From: Microbaculum sp051390635
GTDB lineage: Bacteria; Pseudomonadota; Alphaproteobacteria; Rhizobiales; Tepidamorphaceae
Length of the DNA: 64,000 nucleotides
Assembly (NCBI RefSeq): GCF_051390635.1
Contig: NZ_JBPODT010000001.1
Location: forward strand, 1,240,001 to 1,304,000
Reading direction: 5' to 3'
Shown here piece after piece: positions 37,777 through 47,310 of this stretch. The translations under genes were made by a program, and so were the position numbers. The notes beneath the pieces were generated by a model. That model worked only from the letters and a program-made list of their open reading frames with translations, was not told the DNA's origin and ran no database searches. How positions within the stretch are numbered: the first letter of the stretch is position 1; each line of letters begins with the position of its first letter.

Positions 37777-38535
37777 GTGCCAGACGCCACTATCGCCGCC
37801 CTTTATCGCTATCCCGTGAAGGGCCTGTCCGCGGAGCCGCTGGACACGGTCACGCTTTCTCCCGGCGCACCGCTCCCCTTCGACCGGGCCTGGGCGATCG
37901 AGAACGGACCAAGCGGCTTCGATCCGAACGCGCCGGCAAAGATGCCGAAGATCAAGTTCCTGATGCTGATGAAGAACGAGCGTCTGGCTGCGCTGGAAAC
38001 CAGATTCGACGAAGAGACCGGCGAGCTGACGATCCTGCGCCACGGCAAACGGGTCGCCGGCGGCAAGCTTGACGAGCCGCTCGGCCGCCAGCTCATCGAA
38101 CAGTTCTTTTCCGCCTATATGGCGGACGACCTGCGCGGCCCTCCGAGAATCCTGTCGCAACCCGGCCACACCTTTTCCGACGTCGGCAAACCGGTCGTCT
38201 CGATCATGAATCTGGCGAGCGTGCGCGACCTCGAACGGATCGCCGGGCGGTCCGTTCATCCGCTGCGTTTTCGCGCCAACGTCTACTGCGAGGGATGGCC
38301 GGCCTGGACCGAGTTCGACAAGGTCGGTGCGGAACTGCGGATCGGCGATGACGTCGTCGTCAAGGTCGTCCAGCGGATCGTCCGGTGCGCGGCGACGAAC
38401 GTGGATCCGGAAACGGCCGCGCGCGACATGCAGATCCCGCGGCTTCTGGACCGGAATTTCGGTCACTCCGACCTCGGGATTTACGCCGAGATCATTCGCG
38501 GCGGCACGATTCGTAGCGGCGATACGCTCGCCTAG
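37777..38535 (+). CDS. MOSC-domain protein
   Basis: 252 residues, starting at GTG with AGGA in front. An N-terminal MOSC beta-barrel (IAALYRYPVKGLSAEPLDTV) is followed by a MOSC core with the expected conserved Cys in QRIVRCAATNVDPETAARD. MOSC proteins handle sulfur or molybdenum cofactor chemistry; those of this size resemble the C-terminal domain of molybdenum cofactor sulfurase and mARC. The exact substrate is unknown. It diverges from clpB. Its stop codon lies inside a perfect 8-bp hairpin (CCTAGGAC/GTCCTAGG, 38531-38549), which may help end transcription. Confidence 0.85.
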   Translation: MPDATIAALYRYPVKGLSAEPLDTVTLSPGAPLPFDRAWAIENGPSGFDPNAPAKMPKIKFLMLMKNERLAALETRFDEETGELTILRHGKRVAGGKLDEPLGRQLIEQFFSAYMADDLRGPPRILSQPGHTFSDVGKPVVSIMNLASVRDLERIAGRSVHPLRFRANVYCEGWPAWTEFDKVGAELRIGDDVVVKVVQRIVRCAATNVDPETAARDMQIPRLLDRNFGHSDLGIYAEIIRGGTIRSGDTLA

Positions 38536-38568
38536 GACGCCGTCCTAGGAATCAGGCCTCATAGCAAA

Positions 38569-38592
38569 CAGGCCCCTGAAGGGGCCTGCGCA
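38569..38592 (-). terminator. Hairpin after the DUF4167 gene
   Basis: CAGGCCCCT-GA-AGGGGCCTG forms a strong stem about 24 bases beyond the DUF4167 stop. On the minus strand TTTGCT follows, a weak T run. It could also stop the converging MOSC transcript. Confidence 0.65.
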
Positions 38593-38615
38593 ATCGTCCC
38601 AGTCTTGTCTGGCGC

Positions 38616-39266
38616 TCAGTCGCCTGCGGGCGCCAGCGTCTCGGCCGCCGCGTCGCCGGCCGCCTTGGTTTCGGGCTTGTCCGCCTCGGCGCTGCCGTTC
38701 GAGCCGCTCGCCGGAGTGGCGTCATCGGGCTGTTTGGCTGCAGCTTCCGGGCTTGTGCGGCGACGGCGCCGCTTCGGCGGCTGAACCCCATTGCCGTCCG
38801 CAGCCGCATCCTGCTCCGGCTTGGCCGCTTCGCCTTCAGTGGAGGCTGCAGCAACCGACACGTCCGGCTGAGGCTGTTCACTTTGTTGCGGCTGAATGGC
38901 CGGCTGAGGCCCCTGACCACGCTGAGGCTGAGCCGTCGTGTCCTCATCGGCGTCATCGTCGCCGTCGTCGGACCCGTTCATCCGCTGCCGAGGCTGATCG
39001 CCCTGGCCGGACTGCTGCGGATTCTGGGCCTGCGCCGCGGCGATGATCCGGAAATAATGCTCGGCGTGCTGGAGATAGTTCTCCGCGCCGACAGGATCAC
39101 CCGACGACTGCGCGTCGCGGGCAAGCTGCAAGTACTTCTCGGCGACATGCGAGGCCGTGCCTCGAATTTTCACGTCGGGACCATTACTTTCGTAGGTCCG
39201 TGATAGCGGACTCGGGCCCCTGCGGCCTCGTCCGCGCATTCTCTTGTTCTGCTGTCCCGGTCTCAT
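38616..39266 (-). CDS. DUF4167 protein
   Basis: 216 residues. The N-terminal 80 are the DUF4167 domain: basic MRPGQQNKRMRGRGRRGPSP, then RTYESNGPDVKIRGTASHVA and LQHAEHYFRIIAAAQ. The remainder is low-complexity and rich in Gln, Pro, Asp and Ala with a KRRRRR block, probably disordered. The basic ends suggest nucleic acid or ribosome binding, but the function is not known. It is typically found next to prmC and prfA in Rhizobiales, as here, although a 420-base gap separates them. Confidence 0.87.
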   Translation of the reverse strand: MRPGQQNKRMRGRGRRGPSPLSRTYESNGPDVKIRGTASHVAEKYLQLARDAQSSGDPVGAENYLQHAEHYFRIIAAAQAQNPQQSGQGDQPRQRMNGSDDGDDDADEDTTAQPQRGQGPQPAIQPQQSEQPQPDVSVAAASTEGEAAKPEQDAAADGNGVQPPKRRRRRTSPEAAAKQPDDATPASGSNGSAEADKPETKAAGDAAAETLAPAGD

Positions 39267-39688
39267 GGGAGTTTAGTCATCTCCATTTGAAAGAAATATC
39301 ATCCCAGCCGAGGCGATTAACGCCTATCTCGGCAACGAACGGGTTTCACGCTCGCCGTGTCCTGCTCCGAACTTTCAGGTCGCTGCCATCGTGTGGCGCA
39401 TATCGGTCCGTTTCAGAGCGATTTCCCGGTCCTTGTCGCCAGCGCGGGCGAATACCTCTCCGGATCCGAGTGCAATCGCGTGCACCCATAGACCGGATAG
39501 CGCGGCGAAGTACGGGAACTTCTCCTATTTCGAGGCGTGGTCCATATGCCCCATTCCCATCGGTCAGCGCTCTTGCCCCAAAGGCACCGCCGGAAGGCGC
39601 AAGCAGCTTCGTAACGAGCCGCCTCCGAACCACGTTTTCGAAACTAGCCTGTTCGGCCCGGCATTCCAAGCGCTTTTTGACTGAAACC
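39267..39688. other. Gap between DUF4167 and prmC genes
   Basis: About 420 bases. It should hold the DUF4167 promoter. Several short frames exist on both strands but none has a family match, a ribosome site or composition like a gene. No RNA gene was recognised. Confidence 0.4.
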
Positions 39689-40579
39689 TTACGCAGCGTC
39701 ATAAGGCGCCACCTCAAGCACGCGCTCGACGTCGCTGAGGTCACGGATGGTCCGACGGACCGTCAAGCCGCGCTTTTCCGCAAGAGCCGCGACCGCCATG
39801 CGCTGGCCGATCCCAAGCTCCAGAACCAGCGCCCCGCTGGGCTTCAGAACCCGTGCCGCGTCGGCGAGGATCGCCCGATAGGCGTCTAGCCCATCCGCCC
39901 CACCGTCAAGGGCGGCGATCGGGTCGTGGTCCGCGACTTCACGAGCAAGCCCGGCGCGGTCCCCCGTAGGAATATAGGGAGGATTGGATACGATTACATC
40001 GAATCCGTCGGTGGTCAGGGCCGCCGACCAGTCGCCGACCACGAAACCGGCGCGTCCCCCGACACCATTCGCCGCCGCGTTCTCCATAGCGACGCCGGCC
40101 GCGCCGGCTGCAATGTCGAGTCCGATCCCGTAGGCGGCCGGCAGTTCACTCAATAACGCGACCAGGAGACATCCGGTTCCGGTTCCCAGGTCCGCGATGC
40201 GCAGCGGCGCCGCCCTGCCGGGTCCCGCATCGATGAATTCCAGCGCTGCCTGCACCACCGTTTCGCTGTCCGGTCGCGGCTCCAGCGTGTCCGGCCCGAG
40301 GATGAACTCGAGACCCCAGAACTCGCGATTCCCCAGTATCCGACCGACCGGTTCGCCCTCACGCCGACGGGCGATCAACGCTTCGATGCGGGCCTGATCC
40401 TCTTCACCAAGCACGCGACGCCCCTCGGCGATCATCGCCACCCGATCCAGTCCGAGCGCATGGCCGGCGAGGAGGCGTGCGTCGAGGTCCGGGGTCGCGA
40501 CGCCGGCCGCCGCCAGTTGGCGCCGCGCTTGCAGCACGGCTTCGGAAAGCGTCGGGGCGGCTCCGCCCGACGGGTTCAT
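39689..40579 (-). CDS. prmC: Release factor glutamine methyltransferase PrmC
   Basis: Methylates the Gln of the GGQ motif in release factors, using SAM. 296 residues: an N-terminal helical domain (to about 95), then the Rossmann domain with IADLGTGTGCLLVAL as SAM site and the catalytic VSNPPYIPTGD. It follows prfA directly: the prfA stop and the prmC start share bases (TGATG), so it is translationally coupled to its own substrate's gene, a widespread arrangement. Confidence 0.95.
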   Translation of the reverse strand: MNPSGGAAPTLSEAVLQARRQLAAAGVATPDLDARLLAGHALGLDRVAMIAEGRRVLGEEDQARIEALIARRREGEPVGRILGNREFWGLEFILGPDTLEPRPDSETVVQAALEFIDAGPGRAAPLRIADLGTGTGCLLVALLSELPAAYGIGLDIAAGAAGVAMENAAANGVGGRAGFVVGDWSAALTTDGFDVIVSNPPYIPTGDRAGLAREVADHDPIAALDGGADGLDAYRAILADAARVLKPSGALVLELGIGQRMAVAALAEKRGLTVRRTIRDLSDVERVLEVAPYDAA

Positions 40580-41658
40580 CAGACCCGTACTTCCGGCCGC
40601 AGATCCTCGGCGGCCAGCCGGCGGGCCTGATCCTCGGTGATCAGCGCATCGATGACTTCGCCCAGCGCCTCGCCTGCGATCACCTTGTCGAGCTTGTAGA
40701 GCGTCAGGTTGATGCGGTGATCGGTAACCCGGCCCTGCGGGAAATTGTAGGTGCGGATCCGTTCCGAGCGGTCGCCCGAGCCAACCTGCCCCTTGCGGTC
40801 GGCCGCGCGCTCGGAGTCGCGCCGCTCGCGCTCCTCGTCGTAGAGTTTCGCGCGCAGCAGCTTCATCGCCTTGGCCTTGTTCTTGTGCTGCGACCGCTCG
40901 TCCTGCACGGCGACGACAATACCGGTCGGCAGATGGGTGATACGCACAGCCGAGTCGGTCGTATTGACGTGCTGGCCGCCGGCACCCGACGAACGGTAGA
41001 CGTCGATCCTCAGGTCGCCCTCGTCGACGTCGATGTCGACATCCTGGGCTTCAGGCAGCACGGCGACGGTCGCCGCCGATGTATGAATACGCCCCGACGC
41101 TTCCGTTTCCGGCACCCGTTGCACCCGGTGAACGCCGGATTCGAACTTCATCTTGGCGAAAACGCCGCGGCCCGACACCTCGGCGATGATCTCGCGAAAG
41201 CCGCCGCGGTCCGATTCGCTTTCCGACAGAACATTGACCTTCCAGCCTTCCAGCTCGGCGTAGCGCTGGTACATGCGGAACAGATCCGCCGCGAACAGAG
41301 CCGCCTCTTCGCCGCCGGTGCCGGCACGGATTTCCAGGATTGCGCCCTTTTCGTCCGCAACGTCACGCGGCAGGAGCAGGATGCGCATCTCGCGCTCCAG
41401 GTCCTCGATTTTTATCTGCAGGTCGGCGACTTCGGCCTCGGCGAGATCCGCCATCTCCGGATCGTCGAGCATGTTGCGGGCTGATTCCAGGTCGGCGCTC
41501 ATCTTCAGGAGGTCGCTTGCCTTCGCCGCGACGGCCGAGATCTCGGCGTGCTCGCGCGACAGCCGCACGAATGCCTCCGCATCGGGCGGCGACGACATTT
41601 CGTGTTCGATCCGCTCCAGGCGGTCGACAAGAGACTGCAGCTTTTCCCTGGCTATCAT
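40579..41658 (-). CDS. prfA: Peptide chain release factor 1
   Basis: Ends translation at UAA and UAG. 359 residues, normal length. The GGQ motif is in SSGAGGQHVNTTDSAVRITH; the domain 2 recognition tip and the N-terminal coiled helices are present. Start ATG 41658 gives MIAREKLQSLV. The sequence around the start is repeated twice just upstream, making two tiny reading frames whose stop codons overlap the next ATG (see the repeat entry). It sits between ptsP and prmC in one operon. Confidence 0.97.
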   Translation of the reverse strand: MIAREKLQSLVDRLERIEHEMSSPPDAEAFVRLSREHAEISAVAAKASDLLKMSADLESARNMLDDPEMADLAEAEVADLQIKIEDLEREMRILLLPRDVADEKGAILEIRAGTGGEEAALFAADLFRMYQRYAELEGWKVNVLSESESDRGGFREIIAEVSGRGVFAKMKFESGVHRVQRVPETEASGRIHTSAATVAVLPEAQDVDIDVDEGDLRIDVYRSSGAGGQHVNTTDSAVRITHLPTGIVVAVQDERSQHKNKAKAMKLLRAKLYDEERERRDSERAADRKGQVGSGDRSERIRTYNFPQGRVTDHRINLTLYKLDKVIAGEALGEVIDALITEDQARRLAAEDLRPEVRV

Positions 41659-41689
41659 TCGGGGGCTATCATTCGCGGGCTATCACCAT
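41650..41689 (-). repeat. Triplicated start-codon segment before prfA
   Basis: Three near-identical units of 14-15 bases (core CGAATGATAGCC on the minus strand; the first unit has GGTG inserted) lie between the ptsP stop and prfA. Each unit has an ATG: 41689, 41672 and the true prfA start 41658. The first two open frames encode M-V-I-A-R-E and M-I-A-P-E, and each ends in a TGA that overlaps the next ATG as ATGA. Confidence 0.85.
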
Positions 41690-41692
41690 TCG

Positions 41693-43951
41693 TCAGATCT
41701 GCACGTCGTGCTGGTGCGCGAAGGCGATCAACTCCTTGCGCAGACCTTGGTGCGGCATGTGGAGTTCGGGCATCAACCAGTTCTGCAGCGCGCCGAGATC
41801 GAGACTCATCAGCATCGACTTGACCGGTCCGATGGCTGCCGGCGCCATCGAGATCGACCGGTAGCCGATGCCGAGCAACGCCATCGCGCTCAACGGATCG
41901 CCGGCGAGTTCGCCACACAACGTTACGGGAACGCCGCCCGAATCAGCCACCTCGATCACCTTGCGCAGGGCCCGCAGAGGCGCCGGCGACAACGGGTCGA
42001 ACCGATCGGCGAGCTGCGAATTCGCCCGGTCGATGGCGAACAGGAACTGCAGCAGATCGTTCGAGCCGACCGACAGGAAATCGACGCGGGCCACGAGTTC
42101 CTCGAGCTGCCACAGCAGGGACGGCACCTCGACCATCGCTCCAAGCAGTATCTTGTTCGGAATCGGATGGCCGTGCCGCTCCAGGTACCGCCGGTCACGT
42201 TCGACCAGTTCCCGGGCCCGGTCAAACTCGTCGACCTCGGTGATCATCGGGAACATGAGCCTGAGTTCACGGCCGGCGGCGGCGTGCAGCAGTGCCCGAA
42301 TCTGGGTCCGCAGCAACCCTGGCCGGTCGAGTGCCATGCGGATCGCCCGCCAGCCGAGCGCCGGGTTCTCCTCCTGCGCACTGCGCATATAGGGAAGCAC
42401 CTTGTCGCCGCCAACATCGAGCGAGCGGAACGTCACCGTCAGCCCGTTCGCGGCGTCAAGCACAGCGCGATAAAGAGCGAGTTGCTCGCGCATCCGCGGG
42501 AATGTCGCCGCGACCATGAACTGCAGCTCGGTGCGGAACAGTCCAATTCCCGCCGCCCCCGCTTCCTTGACGTGCGGCAGATCAACCAGCAGTCCGGCAT
42601 TGACCATGAGGTCGATGGTCTGGCCGTCGCGGGTGACGGCCGGCTTGTCCCTGAGCTGGCGGTACTGCTCCTGCCGACGCGCCCGGAATCTCACTTTCTC
42701 GATATAGGCGGCCTCGACATCGGCGGGCGGACGCACGTGCACCTCGCCCGAAAGACCGTCGACTATGATCGGATCGCCGAAATTGACCAGGTCGAGTATG
42801 CCGTCGACCTGGCCGACGGTAGCGATGCCGAGTGCGCGGGCGACAATCGTCACGTGGCTGGTCGGGGCCCCCTCCTCGAGCACGAGTGCGCGCAGACGCT
42901 CGCGGTCGTAGTCGAGCAATTCGGCGGGGCCCATGTTGCGCGCCACGATGATCGCGTCCCGCGGCAACTCGAACTCGGCGAGATGGTCCCAGCCGACAAG
43001 CTGGCGCAGGAGCCGGTTGGCGAGATCGTCGAGATCATGCAGTCGGTCGCGCAGATAGGGGTCGGTCTGGCGCAGCATCCGAGCGCGCGTATCGTTCTGG
43101 ACGCGCTCGACCGCCGCTTCCGCCGTGAGGCCCGTCGTCACAGCCTCGCGGATACGTTCCGCCCAGCCCCGGTCGTAGGCGAACATGCGGTAGGCTTCGA
43201 GCACCTCGCGATGCTCGCCGGCGCGCAGGATGTCGGACCGCGTCAGCAGGTCCTCGACCGAGGTGCGCACATGGCCCAGGGCCTCTTCGAGGCGCGCCAG
43301 TTCCGAGTGCGGGTCCTCCGCGATCAGGTTCGTGACGACCAGTCGCGGCTCGTGCAGGACAACGTGACCAAGGCCGAGGCCTTCGGTAAGCGCGCGTCCG
43401 GTCAGGTGTTGCGGACGACGCAGGGCCAGGTTTTCACCGGGCGTGACGAGGCTATCCAGTTCGTCGCCGGCGATCATCTCGGCGAGCACCATCGCCGTAG
43501 TCTGCAGCGCCTCGACCTCTTCCTCAGAGTAGATTCGCTGCGTCCGGTTCTGCACCACGAGCACGCCGAGCGTCTGGCCGCCGCGCAGGATCGGCACTCC
43601 GAGGAAGGAGTGGTAGATCTCCTCGCCGGTCTCCGGCAGATAGGCGAACGCGGGGTGCTGCTGGGCGTCGGGCAGGTTCAGCGGCTCGGCTTCGGCCGCG
43701 ATGGTGCCGACCAGGCCTTCTCCGAGATTCAGGCTGGTTTTATGGATTGCCTCGCGCTTCAGCCCCTCGGTGGCGAACAGCTCCAGGCGTGCGTCACCGC
43801 GCAGGACATAGACCGAGCACACCTCCGCCACCATGTTGGAGGCGATGGTCACAACGATCTTGTCGAGCCGTTCCTGCGCGTTGACCGGATCCGCCATCAA
43901 CTCGCGGAGCCGTCTTAGCATAACGCGCGGGCCGCCGATCGAGCCCCGCAT
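41693..43951 (-). CDS. ptsP: Phosphoenolpyruvate-protein phosphotransferase PtsP (enzyme I Ntr)
   Basis: First enzyme of the nitrogen-type phosphotransferase system; it moves phosphate from phosphoenolpyruvate to NPr. 752 residues: an N-terminal GAF domain (about 20-165) and an enzyme I part with the phosphorylated His in LEEGAPTSHVTIVARALG, a TIM barrel with NPALGWRAIRM and MFPMITEVDE, and the catalytic Cys in VTLCGELAGDP. In relatives GAF binds glutamine or other signals, linking nitrogen status to regulation. It lies 94 bases downstream of lysC and upstream of prfA. ATG 43951 has only a modest ribosome site. Confidence 0.96.
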   Translation of the reverse strand: MRGSIGGPRVMLRRLRELMADPVNAQERLDKIVVTIASNMVAEVCSVYVLRGDARLELFATEGLKREAIHKTSLNLGEGLVGTIAAEAEPLNLPDAQQHPAFAYLPETGEEIYHSFLGVPILRGGQTLGVLVVQNRTQRIYSEEEVEALQTTAMVLAEMIAGDELDSLVTPGENLALRRPQHLTGRALTEGLGLGHVVLHEPRLVVTNLIAEDPHSELARLEEALGHVRTSVEDLLTRSDILRAGEHREVLEAYRMFAYDRGWAERIREAVTTGLTAEAAVERVQNDTRARMLRQTDPYLRDRLHDLDDLANRLLRQLVGWDHLAEFELPRDAIIVARNMGPAELLDYDRERLRALVLEEGAPTSHVTIVARALGIATVGQVDGILDLVNFGDPIIVDGLSGEVHVRPPADVEAAYIEKVRFRARRQEQYRQLRDKPAVTRDGQTIDLMVNAGLLVDLPHVKEAGAAGIGLFRTELQFMVAATFPRMREQLALYRAVLDAANGLTVTFRSLDVGGDKVLPYMRSAQEENPALGWRAIRMALDRPGLLRTQIRALLHAAAGRELRLMFPMITEVDEFDRARELVERDRRYLERHGHPIPNKILLGAMVEVPSLLWQLEELVARVDFLSVGSNDLLQFLFAIDRANSQLADRFDPLSPAPLRALRKVIEVADSGGVPVTLCGELAGDPLSAMALLGIGYRSISMAPAAIGPVKSMLMSLDLGALQNWLMPELHMPHQGLRKELIAFAHQHDVQI

Positions 43952-44045
43952 TCCGGTCGTTCCCTGGTGCGCCGCGTGGTGCGACGATTCTAACCCACCT
44001 AGCCCCTAACGGGACCAGTGCAGCCGGCGGGATCAGTCCGTCGCG

Positions 44046-45299
44046 TTAGTGATTGTTGAGACCGTATAGCGAATGCAAAGTCCGCACCGCAAGTTCGGTA
44101 TAGGCCGCATCGATCAGGATCGATATCTTGATCTCCGATGTGGTGATGGCCTGAATGTTGATGCCCTTTTCGGCCAAAGCCTGGAAACACTGCGCCGCGA
44201 CGCCCGCATGACTGCGCATTCCGATACCGATGACGGAGACTTTCACGACATCGGCCGATCCGGTTACTTCCTCGTATCCGATCTCGTCGCTGGCGGCGCG
44301 AATCACCTCCAGGGCCCGGTCAAAATCCGCCCGCGGCACTGTGAAGGTCATGTCGGTGTGGCCGCCGTCGGCGGACACGTTCTGGACGATCATGTCGACA
44401 TTGATGTTGGCCTCGGCGAGCGGCACGAAAACGCTTGCCGCCACGCCCGGCTTGTCGGCGACGCGTCTCAGCGTGATCTTCGCCTCGTCCTTGGAAAAGG
44501 CAATTCCGGTGACGATCTGCTTTTCCACGATCTCGTCCTCGTCGCAGATGAGTGTACCCGACGGCAGTCCGCCCGCGCCCGCCTGGGGCGCATCCGGGTC
44601 ATCGAAACTGGAGCGCACGAAGGTGCGCACTCCGTGCACCATCGCCAGCTCCACGGAACGGACCTGCAGCACCTTCGCGCCGAGCGAGGCCATTTCGAGC
44701 ATTTCCTCGAAGGCGACCCGATCGAGCCGCCTGGCATCCGGCACGATGCGCGGGTCCGTCGTATAGACGCCGTCGACGTCGGTATAGATGTCGCAGCGGT
44801 CGGCACTGATCGCCGCGGCAATGGCCACCGCGCTGGTATCCGAACCGCCGCGCCCGAGCGTGGCGATACGGTTGTCTGGGGCGATACCCTGGAACCCGGC
44901 GATCACCGCGACATGGCCCTGGCGGAACCGGTCGACAAGGATTTCCGACGGGATTTCCTTGATCCGCGCCGCGCCATGCGCCGAATCGGTACGGATCGGA
45001 ATTTGCCAGCCGAGCCAGGAGCGAGCCGAGACGCCCATGTCCTGCAGCACGATGGCGAGCAGCCCGCTGGTAATTTGCTCGCCGGCGGCGACCACCGCGT
45101 CGTACTCGCGCGCATCGTGCATCGCCGCGGCTTCCCGCGTCCATGCGACGAGCTGATTGGTGAAGCCGGCCATCGCCGAGACCACGACGGCAACCTCGTT
45201 ACCGACGTCGACCTCCCGCTTCACGTGGCGCGCCACGTTGCGAATGCGGCCGATATCGGCGACGGAAGTCCCGCCGAATTTCATCACGATACGGGCCAT
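44046..45299 (-). CDS. lysC: Aspartate kinase
   Basis: First step of the lysine, methionine and threonine pathway. 417 residues. The kinase domain starts MARIVMKFGGTSVADIGRIR and has GRGGSDTSAVAIAA and CDIYTDVDGVYTTDPRI. Two C-terminal ACT domains (ITLRRVADKPGVAASVF; VSVIGIGMRSHAGVAA) give feedback control by lysine or threonine. Length and motifs are standard. It is downstream of the intact PPK2 gene on the same strand and upstream of ptsP, as in many Rhizobiales. Confidence 0.97.
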   Translation of the reverse strand: MARIVMKFGGTSVADIGRIRNVARHVKREVDVGNEVAVVVSAMAGFTNQLVAWTREAAAMHDAREYDAVVAAGEQITSGLLAIVLQDMGVSARSWLGWQIPIRTDSAHGAARIKEIPSEILVDRFRQGHVAVIAGFQGIAPDNRIATLGRGGSDTSAVAIAAAISADRCDIYTDVDGVYTTDPRIVPDARRLDRVAFEEMLEMASLGAKVLQVRSVELAMVHGVRTFVRSSFDDPDAPQAGAGGLPSGTLICDEDEIVEKQIVTGIAFSKDEAKITLRRVADKPGVAASVFVPLAEANINVDMIVQNVSADGGHTDMTFTVPRADFDRALEVIRAASDEIGYEEVTGSADVVKVSVIGIGMRSHAGVAAQCFQALAEKGINIQAITTSEIKISILIDAAYTELAVRTLHSLYGLNNH

Positions 45300-45430
45300 G
45301 CTGGGATCCGAAAACGGGGTCTCGTTGCAACAGAAAACGCACGAAAGCGCGAGGCGGGCCTTTCCCGCGCACTAGATACTCGTTCGCTTCCGTTGGCGCA
45401 ACTGGCCGCTTCGACACCGGCGCTCTCGCT

Positions 45431-46351
45431 CTAATAGCGTTCGGGCACGTAGAGTTCGTCGGGCAGAACCTTGCGTTCGTAGGACGGATTGAAGACACGC
45501 TCGGGCAGATCGACCGCCTCCTGCGGAATGTCTTCGTAGGGCACCTGGGTCAACAGGTGGTGGATGCAGTTCAGCCGCGCCCGCTTCTTGTCGTCCCCCT
45601 CCACGATCCACCAATGCGCCTCGGGGATGTTCGTCTTGTCGAGCATCTCCTCCTTGACCTTGGTGTAGTCTTCCCAGCGTATCCGGGACTGGAGATCCAT
45701 CGGGCTCAGCTTCCACTGCTTGAGCGGATCGTGGATGCGCATCATGAAGCGCAACTGCTGTTCCTGATCTGTGATGGAGAACCAGTACTTGATGAGCTTG
45801 ACGCCCGATCGCACCAGCATGCGCTCGAATTCCGGGACGTCGTGGAAAAACTCCTCGACCTGTTCGGGTGTCGCGAAGTCCATCACACGCTCGACGCCGG
45901 CGCGGTTGTACCAGGACCGGTCGAACAGCACCATTTCTCCGGCGGCGGGCAGGTGCGGCACGTACCGCTGGAAGTACCACTGCGTCTTCTCGCGCTCGCT
46001 GGGAGCCGGCAGCGCCACCACCCGGCAGACACGCGGGTTGAGTCGCTGGGTAATGCGCTTGATGACGCCGCCCTTGCCGGCTGCGTCGCGCCCCTCGAAG
46101 ATGACGACGAGCTTGTAGCCGGTATGGGCGATCCAGTCCTGCAGCTTGACCAGTTCCGCCTGGAGACGGAACAGCTCGTGGAAATAGAGCCGACGGTCGA
46201 TCTCCGATTTGTGCCTGAGCGCCTTGATCGCGTCGAGGTTGCCCATCAGGCGCTCGTCGTCGATCTCCATCTCCAGTTCTTCGTCGAAACTGTCCTGCAG
46301 CTCCGCCTCGACCCAGGTTTTCCCGTCGCTTTCCGGTCCGTCCGTCGTCAT
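45431..46351 (-). CDS. ppk2: Polyphosphate kinase 2
   Basis: Transfers phosphate between polyphosphate and nucleotides. 306 residues, complete: VVIFEGRDAAGKGGVIKRIT is the Walker A loop, MVLFDRSWYNRAGVERVM the Walker B region and FSITDQEQQLRF the lid area. ATG 46351 has AGGAAG in front; a GTG 27 bases upstream is less likely. It diverges from ubiG. Its intact sequence is a useful yardstick for the damaged PPK2-like protein at 9.0-9.6 kb. Confidence 0.95.
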   Translation of the reverse strand: MTTDGPESDGKTWVEAELQDSFDEELEMEIDDERLMGNLDAIKALRHKSEIDRRLYFHELFRLQAELVKLQDWIAHTGYKLVVIFEGRDAAGKGGVIKRITQRLNPRVCRVVALPAPSEREKTQWYFQRYVPHLPAAGEMVLFDRSWYNRAGVERVMDFATPEQVEEFFHDVPEFERMLVRSGVKLIKYWFSITDQEQQLRFMMRIHDPLKQWKLSPMDLQSRIRWEDYTKVKEEMLDKTNIPEAHWWIVEGDDKKRARLNCIHHLLTQVPYEDIPQEAVDLPERVFNPSYERKVLPDELYVPERY

Positions 46352-46539
46352 CCCGTTCTTCCTGATTGGCCTCGCCACTCGCCGGCGACATGTTCAAACT
46401 AGGACGACGATTTGACAATCGCATATCGGGAACATATCGGACCGGAACATCGGGCGAACGCGCGATGACGCGCCGGTGCCGGCGACGTCTCGGTCAAACT
46501 GTGCTTGACTTGAAGCCCCCGTCGCGAGAGGCGTAGCGC

Positions 46540-47295
46540 ATGGCCACGCGCAAGACAGCAACCGCAACCACCATCGACGAGGCCGAGGTCGCCCATTTCT
46601 CGGCGCTCGCCGCCGAATGGTGGAATCCGACCGGTAAGTTCGGCGTCCTGCATAAGTTCAATCCGGTCCGGCTCGACTATATCCGCGACCACGTCACCGC
46701 GCATTTCGGCCGCGATTCCCGCAGCGACAGGAGCCTCGAGGGACTGCGCGTTCTCGATATCGGCTGCGGCGGAGGGCTGCTCTGCGAGCCGATGGCACGG
46801 CTCGGCGCAGATGTCGTCGGCGTCGACCCGGCGGAGAAGAACATCGGCACCGCCCGTGTCCATGCGCAAGGATCGGGCCTGGCTATCGACTACCGCGCCA
46901 CCACCGCCGAAGCGCTGGCGGAGGCGGGCGAGGGCTTCGACGTCGTTCTCAACATGGAGGTCGTCGAGCACGTTGCCGATATCGATCTGTTCCTCGGCGC
47001 GTGCGCGGATATGGTGAAACCCGGCGGGCTGATGTTCGTCGCCACCATCAACCGCACGCTGAAAGCGTTCGCGCTGGCGATCGTCGGGGCGGAATACGTG
47101 CTCGGCTGGGTCCCGCGTGGAACCCACCAGTGGGACAAGTTCGTAACGCCGGGGGAACTGGAAGAGGCGCTCAGTCACCACGGCATGTCGGTGCTCGACC
47201 GCGCCGGCGCCGTCTATTCGCCCCTGACGGACGAATGGCGGCGCAGCGCCCGCGATCTCGACGTCAATTTCATGCTGGTGGCCGAAAAGGCCTGA
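46540..47295 (+). CDS. ubiG: Ubiquinone biosynthesis O-methyltransferase UbiG
   Basis: Carries out both O-methylations in ubiquinone synthesis. 251 residues. FSALAAEWWNPTGKFGVLHK is the UbiG signature; the SAM site is VLDIGCGGGLLCEPMARLGA. VLNMEVVEHVADIDLF and TINRTLKAFALAIVGAEYVL are also typical. It lies between divergently placed PPK2 and converging DUF1178 genes and has its own promoter, not identified. Confidence 0.97.
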   Translation: MATRKTATATTIDEAEVAHFSALAAEWWNPTGKFGVLHKFNPVRLDYIRDHVTAHFGRDSRSDRSLEGLRVLDIGCGGGLLCEPMARLGADVVGVDPAEKNIGTARVHAQGSGLAIDYRATTAEALAEAGEGFDVVLNMEVVEHVADIDLFLGACADMVKPGGLMFVATINRTLKAFALAIVGAEYVLGWVPRGTHQWDKFVTPGELEEALSHHGMSVLDRAGAVYSPLTDEWRRSARDLDVNFMLVAEKA

Positions 47296-47310
47296 GTGCG
47301 ACCCGCCCGC

